NCBI GenBank assembly: GCA_964019415.1
Contig: OZ025868.1
Location: forward strand, 10,826,623 to 10,890,622
DNA from: Ianthella basta
Taxonomy: Eukaryota; Porifera; Demospongiae; Verongiida; Ianthellidae
Direction: 5' to 3'
DNA: 64,000 nt
Shown: piece after piece, positions 36,967 through 46,603 of the stretch
How the letters are laid out: each line of letters starts with the position of its first letter
How positions within the stretch are numbered: the stretch's first letter is position 1
Position numbers and translations under genes: made by a program
Notes under the pieces: model-generated
What the model was told of the DNA's origin: nothing
Seen by the model: only the letters and a program-made list of their open reading frames with translations
Databases searched by the model: none

Positions 36967-37089
36967 CACGTGCTCAGCATATGCCAGCTGGTCAGACAAT
37001 TCGAAGGCTGGTAATGCCATTGCTACTCAGGCCCCAGCTAGTAATGCACTGGCTGGTCATGCATGCTCTGGCAAAGGATAGTCGAGGCT

Positions 37090-38000
37090 GGCTTGGTGAT
37101 CTTAACGACCACTCTCTTGTAACTTAATCAGACCCCTGTTTTATTAACAGCAATATCCCTGGGGTGAAGAAGAGCAGTGGTGTTGGCTGGTAGCAAGCCG
37201 GCATGGACATTGTTGGCCACGAGGAGGCTGGTGACAGCCTCTGTGATTTGCCCTTGAATTGGTAAATAATTGCTACCACCGGTTGATAATCAGTCTTTCA
37301 CACACTTGATTTACATAAGGCAGAATGATGTATTAAATGTACTGCAGCACAGTCTGCTCTGTTGACCAATGAATGGGAGAGTGAGTGATGTGCTATCCTG
37401 AAGGGACCTCAAAGGAGGGTAGAAGCATGGTATCTTCCCTTGTAAACTAATTGCACTGGAAGGAAATCACCAGTTAGGGCACCACAGAAAAAGGCTGTGA
37501 TCTGGCACTTGTCATTCACACCATCATGTGTCATTCACATCTGAACACGGTTTGCACCCCTTTGCTCATTTGTCTATGTGGAGGATGGCACAATCTTGAT
37601 TGACACAGTACCAACCATATCATCAAGGAAGGTCTCCTTCAGTGCTGCAAAGTCTGCAGGAGCATGCTTGCTTTTGGCAGTGGTTGCTTTCCGCTGGACG
37701 AACTCCATTTGCTTCAGCAGTGCATAAGCCCAGTATATGTCCACCAAATTCTGCTAACTTTTTGTTTTGTCACAACTCAGCAAACACACCTTGCAGCTGC
37801 CATCACAATCCTAGCAGTCATGGCTCCACCTCCATCTCTCAACTTCTTTAGATACGACTGAACCATCAAATCAATGCCAGAGGCAAGCAAAACTGGTCCA
37901 TCGCACTTCTGCAAGGGAAGCATGCATTGTTTCGTCTCCACCCAGTTCACCACTCCTCTTCCGTTGTACTTAAAAAATGTACGCATTATTGATCAATCGT
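37090..38000 (-). pseudogene. pogo-like DDE transposase, dead copy A
   Basis: On the minus strand the pieces are VQSYLKKLRDGGGAMTARIV (near 37870), FVQRKATTAKSKHAP, then IKIVPSST (near 37580), GVNDKCQITAFFCGALTGDF, ILPYVNQVCERLIINRW and FKGQITEAVTSLLVANNVH. This order is that of DDE_1-type transposases found in cnidarian and sponge genomes. The region before IKIVPSST that usually bears the first aspartate is deleted, the position before FKGQ that usually carries the second is not D, and several stops occur. Confidence 0.72.
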
Positions 38001-39030
38001 ACAGTTGCTTCTCGTACAGTTCTCTTCAACTTTCATGAAAAGAACTTTGCTGCTGCAGTGCAATGCCGTGTTGAGAAGCATACCTGTCAATGACAGCGTC
38101 CTGGGACTGTAATGGTTGTATGCACCACGTCGCTCTTTTATCTCTTTCTACTTTTTACCACCAAATCCATGACTGCCTGCACATCGTGGTTTGCACAAGC
38201 AATTGCTTGACGTGGTGCTGTGGCCGAAAGTAAGCTTTTGGGTTCCGGTAAACCATCTGCATGCTGCAGGTACTGCAGTTGGGCCATTTTAACCCATTAT
38301 TGCCAAATTATTTGTTTGTGCATAAGTCCGGATAATGCCTGTAGGCGTCATAACCGAAGGCACGCATTAAACTTTGTCTATTTCTCACTACGAGCCTTGC
38401 AAGGACACACCACTTTCGAAGGATAGATAGCAATCCTGTAGCTTTGAACAGCCGCGTTGTCCCGTCCCTTAGTTGCGTCCAAGGCCCGCACACGAGCGCC
38501 AAAATTTGCACTTAGTACACAACGAAGAAGGTGAGTTTATTACACTGTGTAGCGCAAATGTAAGGCAATGATATCGCCACCAATACAAGGTAAATTACTC
38601 TTCCATCTTTCCGACTGACATCGGCAACAGGGCACTTCTCTTCCTACCGTCTCGGCCGCAAATAAAGTTCAAACCCATGGTACACCAAATTGCTCACATG
38701 TGTCACCATTTCAATTTTGGCACTAAGTGCACGGCGCGACTTTTAAACTTCAGCGCTAATGGGTTAACCAGCGCTCGGCTGTTCGCATGACTGTTTTCTA
38801 CGTATAAAGTAACCCATTGTTGAAAATATTTTGTGTGATACATTTTTGTGGTTTGAGCCAACCACAAAATATTTTAGCAACGAAAATGTCCCGTAGTATG
38901 GTAATACAAAAATTGTATCAGAGAAAAGTTACTGTAGCAATGAAAGCAAGGGCATACTAGCGTATACAAAATAATAAAATAGCAAGGTACTCAATGTGTT
39001 TCTGATATCCTACAATGTGATTTAACTTCT
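38001..39030. other. Gene-free stretch between two dead transposases
   Basis: No family recognised. It may include decayed N-terminal parts of the flanking transposases. Confidence 0.4.
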
Positions 39031-40600
39031 TAAATTTCTTATACTATTTTACAAGCTTCTCCAGGTCTGCACCACCAGCTAGGCCTTCACGGTATGCAAA
39101 CATATTGTGTTGAATCTTCTGAAGGTGCTTATGGATGCTTTCTAAGGATCACAACTCCAAAGCTAGATGCATGTTCTTTCGAAGGGAGACATTACTGCAA
39201 TTGCGGTAAGCCTTGGTATACCATTTCGCCTGGCATCCATAAAGTCAGGATGGCTGCCAAGAACTCTTCTCAACTCCTCCTGCAACGTGCCACGTGTGTT
39301 GACATCCTGTTCATTCTATGTGCGGAGACCATTTGGAACAGCTTGAGACTCCATGGGATGCGGTTTCCCTCCCCACCAGCCCTCTCGCATCAAATGTTGC
39401 TCCCCTCCTGGATTGACGCTCATCTTGCTGACATCCAGAGCATCATCCGCCTTTGTACCATGGCAGTTGCTGTGGTCAAAGATCCAGAATGCTTCCAGCC
39501 TTCTGCCTTAGTATACTTCAGCTCTGCAATTCTCACCACCATCTTCATTTACCTCATGAATCTGTCAGATTTCCAATATCCTTCCCTTGCCTCTCAATAC
39601 TCCAAGTATACTCTACTATGCACCCAGATGGTTGGGTCATTCACCTACGTCCTGTCATATTCTCCCTGAGTCAGTGCCAGTTACCCATTCTTCTCATCAA
39701 AGAAGTCTGACACCATTATGCCAGCACCATTGCTCTTAAGCTTCATCCCTTTGGCTCCCCAAAAGACTGGCTTGTCTTCATTGCACTGGAATGTTGATTT
39801 GTTGTGGAAGAATACAACTGCCTTGTCTACAACAGCTTGTGGGGGTCATTCAATGTCTGCTGGAAGGGCATTCTTGGCTGATTCTGAAGGGGCATTAACA
39901 ACACTTACGTATCCCAGTGCAACCAAGCGACGCTGGAATTGTTCCCGTACTCTACCACTTCACTGCGCTCATGGTCATTGACATAAAAATTCTTCTTGTC
40001 AGATAGAACAATGAAGCCCAATTTATGCATCCACTTCCTCGCTGTCTCTACTGCAACCTTTCTTGGAAAACCTGATCCAAAGGCAATAAAGTTTCATTTC
40101 ACCTACTGACAGAAGGTGGAGACAGTGTGGTTGGCTTTCCCCTTCACAGAAGCATGCTCACAAATGCACTGGGCTGCTTTCTTGGTTAGCTTTTTCATTC
40201 TACTACAGTATTCCTGTTTTATGGTGGTGTCCCTGCTTGCTTTCTGGGAATTCACTTCCGTTTTTCATAAACTTGGTCCTCTAAGAGCGATATTGGACTT
40301 CCCAGACATCAACCCAGCTAATTCTGCAGCCTCTGTCTCACCCTATCTTAGTACAGTAGTCAACCGAATGCAAAAGAAAAGGTCAAGCAAGGTTTTGTCT
40401 TCCCGGGAAAGGTGAGTGACCCAGTCCTCGCAAGATTTCTCCATCATGTGTTCACTATCTGACGTCATGCTGGAATCCAAATCAAATCTGGATCTGTTTC
40501 TTCATCTTCTGTATCCAGAGCATCGTGAAACAGGTTCAGCATATCAGTAAGCACTTCAGGTTCGCTTCTGGTGCTGTACACACTGGATACAGAAGACAAA
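39031..40600 (-). pseudogene. DDE transposase of IS630/Tc1-mariner-like type, dead copy B
   Basis: On the minus strand: FPRKVAVETARKWMHKLGF (near 40050), FYVNDHERSEVVEY, VFFHNKSTFQCNEDKPVFW (near 39800), KSNGAGIMVSDFFDEKNG, FWIFDHSNCHGTKADDALDV (near 39470), LQEELRRVLGSHPDFM and a C-terminal GLAGGADLEKLVK (near 39070). The first-D position in FHNKST is N, and the stretch that normally holds the NPIE-type glutamate is lost after HPDFM. Stops are frequent. Order and motifs match a widespread invertebrate transposase family; the superfamily call is inference. Confidence 0.75.
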
Positions 40601-41160
40601 AGGGTGTGGCTTTATGGTTTATGGCTGATACATGAGAATTTATATTTGTCAACTGTAGCATGCGCAGTAAGACATGACTGAAGCTCCACTAGCTACTGGG
40701 TTTGCCTTCTTCCTACTGACAGCTCCATTTGCTGTCTTGTGCAGTCTCCAGGCTTGACTCGAGTTCTCTTTGTCTCTTGGACTTGTGTGTCATTGTACAC
40801 ATTCAGTGAGAAGCGAAAACAATCGACTGCAGATACAGAAACAGTTGTGGTCGGCAAAACAGCGAATATGGCCATATGAGGCCAATCAATTATGGAAAAC
40901 CTGGTTCAAAGGCTAATTAGGCAATAACGTCTCAATATGATTCATTATGACATCATAACCCACAAAAATTAAGTATTAACATTGGCGTAACATAAAATCA
41001 GACGAGTAAAAGTGAAAAAGCACTTAGAAACAGCTGGATTTGAGAAAAATAGCTGCTAAATAAAATAAATATAAATAAAATAAAATAGTACATAGCGAGT
41101 GGTGGAAAATAGTGTAAGGATTGTGTCTAGGCTATACAGCATGAAGAAATGCCCTGTAGA
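40601..41160. other. Gene-free stretch
   Basis: No gene recognised; includes an AT-rich AATAAAATAAATATAAATAA run near 41060. Confidence 0.45.
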
Positions 41161-41759
41161 TTACCATATAATTTCTAATATAGGTGCAGCCCCAATTAAA
41201 GTGCTTCCTAGGGCGTACCCTATTTTTCCCGTTCCAATTGTAAGCGCCCTCGGTCATTGGAAATAATATCAGGCGGCGCCTAATTTATTGGAGCGGAATA
41301 TGATATTTTGCCCTATACCGCTGTGCTGAAAGTGAGACAGCGACATGACGGCCCTGATGGATTACTTTAACCGTGTTGCTGCTTCATTCATGTCCACAGA
41401 ATGTGGGAAGAAGATGGTTGATCAGGTCAAATGACCTATGGGGAGACCAAAGAAGCGCCCACTGGAACTGAATGGCACAAGCTGACAAAGAAGACGTCCA
41501 GGTGGCACCTGTATTTGCTGATTGCGAGGAACCCACAAGTGCCAAGTCCAGTCGATGACAGTACACTGCGAAACAAAAGCAGCGCGCTGTTCTGTATGCA
41601 GGCGCTCAAAGGTACTATTCTGCTCTAATACACGTGCTAGGCGCCCTTCTAATTGAAGCACCTCTTGGTCATTGCATATTTTTGGCCGTTCTAGTAAGAA
41701 GTGCCTTTCAGCACTGGAATTATTTTTAAGGGGCGCCTATATTAGAAACTATACGGTAA
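41161..41759. mobile_element. ~600-bp MITE with ~31-bp terminal inverted repeats
   Basis: The left end ATTACCATATAATTTCTAAT then ATAGGTGCAGCCCC pairs with the right end GGGGCGCCTATATTAGAAAC then TATACGGTAAT. GGCGC-type motifs are spaced through the interior. Internal open frames (for example 41422-41661, minus) resemble no transposase. Superfamily unassigned. Confidence 0.8.
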
Positions 41760-42054
41760 TATGAAAGTACAGGTTTGGATGCTGAAACATGCCAATGCAT
41801 AAAAACAGAAGTGCCATTTTTATTCATATTCCCAAAAAGACATTATGTGAAATTAGGGAAAAGTATTTACCAGAAAAACCTGTACTTTAGGTGAAAGGTG
41901 TGGATTAACAATTTCGGAGGGAGATACTTAAAGATGTAACAAATGGAGCTGGAGCTTACACAATAGACAGTGCTCACAAAAAGTCTTTGCCCAATGAAGT
42001 TATTCTCTGTGTTCCAGTATTGGTCTACAGCAATAATTGAGCTGATACTGAGTA

Positions 42055-42490
42055 CATGTGGAGCGAGACAGCGTGTGGAATGAGAAAGCGTTTGTGGAGC
42101 GAAGCAGCGTGTTGAATGACACTGTGTTAAATTATTAGCTATGTACGTAGCGCGTAGAGTGAGACAGCACGTGGAGAGAAGCAGTGTGTTGAGTGAGGCC
42201 GCGTGCGGAGTGAGGCAGTATGTGGAGTGTGACAGTGCATGGACTGACAGTGCTTGTACTGAGGCAGTGTGTGGAGTGTGACAGCGCATGGACTGACAGC
42301 GCTTGGACTGAGGCAGTGTGTGGAGTGTGACAGCGCGTGGACTGACAGCGCTTGGACTGAGGCAGTGTGTGGAGTGTGACAGTGCATGGACTGACAGCGC
42401 TTGGACCGAGGCTGGGTGTGGAGTTAGGCAGTGCAAGGAGTGAGACAACGTGTGAATTGAAGCTGTGCAATGACTTAGGCAGCGTGTAGT
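42055..42490 (+). repeat. 49-bp minisatellite
   Basis: Tandem copies of a unit containing TGAGGCAGTGTGTGGAGTGT and GACAGCGC(A/G)TGGACTGACAG, with starts at about 42260, 42309 and 42358 and more degenerate units on both sides. Because 49 is not a multiple of three, the repeat appears in three overlapping His/Ser/Leu-rich frames; none is taken as a gene. Confidence 0.93.
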
Positions 42491-42523
42491 GTAGCACACA
42501 TAAATGCACCCCAACGTACCTTC

Positions 42524-42895
42524 ACTAAATCATAAGTTACTCTACCAGTTCTGTGAGTCTGACAACAATAACAGTTACAGCCCTCGATCTGCTGTGCTTT
42601 GGTTGACAAGCCGCATCCTGATTTTCCTTTACACATTGCTATTCAATAACATACAGTGACGTTTGTTGATGTCATCACAATCCCGGCCAGCTTGTTGTTC
42701 AAAGAAGTTTGAATAAAAAACGGGCATAATTAGAGCCCCTTCTTGGTGAGTGTGCTGCTTATCATTGTGTTTAGAAGTAAATATACCTTCACATTCGACT
42801 GAGAACTGAAGTGTACTGTAGTCTGTTTTAGAGTAAATAGCATTTGAACATGTGAATTGTGACAAAATTACTAACAAGAAGGCGAACAGATGCAT
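42524..42895 (-). CDS. Possible two-exon start of a Cys-rich secreted protein
   Basis: An ATG at 42895 opens MHLFAFLLVILSQFTCSNA, a good signal peptide, then AIYSKTDYSTLQFSVECE up to a GTATAT donor (about 42786). An acceptor TTATTGAATAG (about 42640) continues in phase with AMCKGKSGCGLSTKAQQIEG, then CNCYCCQTHRTGRVTYDLVK up to a GTACGT donor near 42524. The cysteine density and hydrophobic leader suggest a secreted or membrane protein of unknown family. Downstream exons were not found. It could also be another alternative 5' end of the receptor gene. Confidence 0.4.
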
Positions 42896-43902
42896 ATATG
42901 CCCAGTTCTCAGTTGATTCAGAAACTTGACATTTCCCTACACCTAACCAGCGCAACTAAGTGTATTTCAGGCGTCATCTAGATATGCCTGTTTTGCTCTT
43001 AATGTCGGCGAGTATGCCGTTTTCAACACCTTCAAACATCTTTAGTCAAGCTTTCTCCATTGCGCTGGTTGACTTTTCTGATAAAGCTAAGATCATACTT
43101 CCTCGCAGAGTCATTCAAAGAGCGAAGATATAATGTTTCAAAAAGGTGCAAATTTAGCAGCCATGTTAGTGGTTTCCAGGTATAACTACCCTGTGTTAGC
43201 AGTTGGGACAAATTATCAGAGAACCTACGGAAATAGCGCTATAGAAGAGCAATTGAGGTCCATGCATTATGCTTTACAATTAGCTTCTAAATCAAATACT
43301 TGCATAGGGTAGATGAAATGAGTTTGGATGTGCACACTACAGTATTCTTACACTTCATCTTCTTACTGTGCAAAGCAGGTACCGTATAGTGGGAAACGTT
43401 TGTGGAAGAATATTTACAAGACTTCTGTCGATAGATTCTGATTCGTAAAAATATTCCTTGTAAACATTTTACATTAACCCTATGTTATTAATGTTTGGTG
43501 GTATATCATAAATATTCTAAACATTCGTGAACTTCTCTGCATTTCAAATCTAACCTATTGAAATTTATGAGGCCTTATGATCTTCTTAGCTGTCTTGTTG
43601 CAAAAATTACAGTCTTCTTGCAAAATTGGAGCGCTCTCTGCCACCATTTTTAGGATAGGTCTGTATATAAAATGGACACTGCTGGTGCTTTCTTCTCAGT
43701 ATCGTGCATTCATGGATATTATGTCTACAAGGATGTGTGGAATCCCAGTATTGGAGAAGCGTTTGTGTTCATTAACCATGGAGACAAAAGTGTGAAAATG
43801 ATGCCCTTGCCAAAATTAGAGGTTTTCCTGAACTTTAGAGATGGCCAATAAATTCAATTTTTAGAGCAGGAATTTTAGATGTTCAATCTTTTGGAATACT
43901 AG

Positions 43903-44382
43903 CTGAATGCCCGCCCTTCGGGTGGGTTCCCAGCATATCGTTTGAAAGTTGAGCGTTTAACCAATCAGAACCGTCCATTTAATTGGGAGCATTCTGTAGA
44001 CTCGCTCCGTAAAACTCCATGCGTACAGAATTTGCTTATGTTAATCCATTTCGCCTAAAGAAGTTCAGCAGCCAAGGCGCTACCCACCTTAGATCACCCC
44101 CCGTATTGCCGTGATATACTCTTCCAAGTTTGGCAAAGATTGGTGGAAAATTGAAGAAGTTTCTGGAAAACGAAACACAATCTTTTCCCTATCTCTTAGA
44201 TATGGCGGCGACTGTAAAAGTGGCAAGAACTTGGACGGTGCAACTTAAACCAAAATTTGGCTCGGCAAGGATACTCACAGTAATCCTACTTCGTAATCCT
44301 ACTAAGTTTCGTGACGTTTCATCCAGAATTGAAGGAGATTATCCCGAACAACGAAAATGTGTGTTACGTTTATTATAATAAG
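43903..44382 (+). repeat. Interspersed repeat starting with the CCCGCC hairpin, copy 3
   Basis: Begins AATACTAGCTGAATGCCCGC then CCTTCGGGTGGG and runs to about 44382, ending TTTATTATAATAAGATT. The only long frame (44130-44378) has no family resemblance and crosses the repeat. It is the most complete of three copies sharing this terminus. Confidence 0.5.
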
Positions 44383-45060
44383 ATTTATGGTAATTAGGCA
44401 AGATGACGACTTTATGTCCTCATTTCAGCGACCTGCAACTATAAAGCAGCAGCAGCTGGGTGCACTCAGAAGGCACAGTGCCTCATGCTTGCGCTGCCTC
44501 CTTGCAAACAATTATAAGATAGCCTGTGACCGAGGCCACTATACAACTGCTTCAAGAGAACCAGTTCAGAGCTTCCTACGGCAGACAGCTCAATATTAAC
44601 AGTAATACCATATCTTACTATCGCAGGTGCCAATGAAGCAGTGAAGAATGTAATTGTCAGTAATACGGGCGAAGAGGAGACTACTGGTAGTTTGCTTGGC
44701 ACAGAGAGTACTAGCACTATACCCCAACGAGACATCCTCATATTTATAAGAGGGTGACGGAGTAGGGTGTAACTTTAGCTGAACCTTTCCATCTCCAAAG
44801 TGTTCCTTGGCACTGCAGTCTCATGTTTTAAGAAGCGTGGCTAATCTGCTCAACAAAATGCACAAATATTCATGTGAAAATACCAGTTGGGCCAGGTTTT
44901 GCAATTTTGCAAAAATATTCTCCCACAAAATCCCACTATACTGAATGTTTCATGTATTATGAGCCCCACAGATTCCTGATTTGCCCTAGATAACAGACAC
45001 TACTCAGGAATCAGTGGAAGGGGTTTATGGACAAGAGTACAGAGATTAATAATGGCCAGT
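44383..45060. other. Gene-free stretch
   Basis: A frame at 44466-44741 (minus) and a plus-strand splice-like start near 44627 were examined; neither shows recognisable domains. Confidence 0.35.
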
Positions 45061-45066
45061 ACTTAC

Positions 45067-45133
45067 CTAGAACTTGAGAATTCACTGTGGACAAAACTGC
45101 AATAGGCAGCAGAATACCAATCAAGGCAACCAT
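45067..45133 (-). CDS. Candidate distal first exon with signal peptide
   Basis: An ATG at 45133 gives MVALIGILLPIAVLSTVNSQ, then VLG and a strong GTAAGT donor in phase 1. The hydrophobic core followed by small and polar residues is a textbook signal peptide. Phase-1 first exons feeding phase 1-1 Ig and FN3 exons are the norm for modular receptors. The next exons on this strand with matching phase are the Ig half exon (34.3 kb) and the FN3 exon (26.2 kb). Assignment to the GPCR gene is inference. Confidence 0.5.
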
Positions 45134-45978
45134 TCCGTCTACTCTGATCTGGAAGCAGATATAAGCAAGCCATGTGTACAATGGACGAATTATAACCTCA
45201 GAAAATAAAATACAGGTTTGCACAAAGAATGACCTAGTTTGAGGAGTAAGACACCCAATACACAAACAAAACATTGCACAGTTGAACAAACACACAAGAA
45301 CGACCATTTCGTCGATTGCTAACAAATATTCAGGTTGACAGATATGTGGAGATACATATGCAAGAAAGGTAAGGAGTATAAAATATCGAATTTGTCGTAT
45401 CTATACAAACTTAATCCTAGTCTAGCAACATTCAGGTAAAGTGAAGTTAGGTCCAATAAAAATGTGAAACACACAGATGTCCACTGAAACAACACAACTT
45501 ACACAAGGGCACTACTGTAAACCTTGTCGGTGCCCATGCGCAAGTTGCATTTATGCTGCAGTCCATGTCCATTGTAGCTTGTGCTACTGCCTGCACCTAG
45601 TCCACATGGCCCCAAGCAACTGCACAGGTAGTGCTTTGCGTTCATCAGTAGCATGCATATCCTATTTGCAACTGCACCTTATGCTGGTGGCCTTCCTTGC
45701 AGGACTATCACAAACGAATATGAAAAATAAAAATTAAATTAAATTGGACCCCCTCCCTTATCTTATGATCCCTGCCAGACGATAAACAAGTATTATATTT
45801 ACTTGGCCTTACAATATGATTAGAAAAAATCGGGCATTCTGGTATCCGCGGGTCTATGGGCTAAGCAAGTAAATGCTGATCACGGTTGTTGCCTGGAACG
45901 GGCCCCTTCCTTAAGCTTGTTCCTAAGGGGTTTCCAACAGCTGGCTTATCATGCTATTTGTAAACACACTGCTCCCCC

Positions 45979-46009
<31 letters not shown>

Positions 46010-46603
46010 ATCTGCCCTGCTTCTGAGGGAAAAACATCTACAACCGTAAGCTTAGCTGCGCAGACGGCCCAAATCTAAGCGGTTATAGGCCTACTCTAAA
46101 GACAGCCGTGTCTATATATTATACATGTTCAAAATACTCCTAAACGTCCACCAAAACTAAAGCGACTTACGAGAAAATGTCCTCACGGATCTCAAGTCCT
46201 CCGCCCTTGGGGGAGTGACCAGATGCGAACATGATGCACGACGAAGATGGTTCCGGGCAAGGAAGAAGTGGAAAGACCGGAAACGGAAACATAGTAGAGA
46301 TATATATACAGGAAATAGCAGAGATGATTTGAAGTTTAATCACGGGGCGGTTAAACAAGGTTAATAGACGTAATGTTGCGTCACTGTTTTTCACAGTATT
46401 TCCGCCATTATGGCGGAACTTTGGCCGGCGCCGAGTCCGAAATATTCAAATGCGCTAGATCCAATCCTCGTCGGTTTAGGGGGGATATGAGCCTCAGCCC
46501 TTCACGACAGTGTCATTCGGTTAGTAACAACCGTTACCTGAAGAGTCTGCCTGCGTCTCCCGCTCGCTCGTCTGGTGCTCGCCTTTGCTACGGTCCTTAC
46601 GGC
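45134..46603. other. Gene-free stretch with poly-C/(CA)n tract
   Basis: A poly-C run (about 45974-45995) continues into (CA)n. The plus-strand frame at 45477-45737 is Cys/His-rich but resembles the CAC-rich repeat family, so it is not annotated. The last ~250 bp, including a CCGCCATTATGGCGGAA palindrome near 46400, may be the 5' end of the DIRS-type element. Confidence 0.4.

Noticed and set aside
39094-39669. 191-codon plus-strand frame with hydrophobic segments
   Set aside because: The opposite strand contains transposase motifs in the right order; the plus frame is its shadow.
41867-42514. 215-codon His/Ser/Leu-rich minus-strand frame
   Set aside because: Produced by the 49-bp minisatellite, which gives similar frames in three registers.
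45477-45737. Cys-rich plus-strand peptide
   Set aside because: Its sequence repeats words of the CAC-rich repeat family (for example CAAGTTGCAT), and it lacks a signal peptide or splice context.
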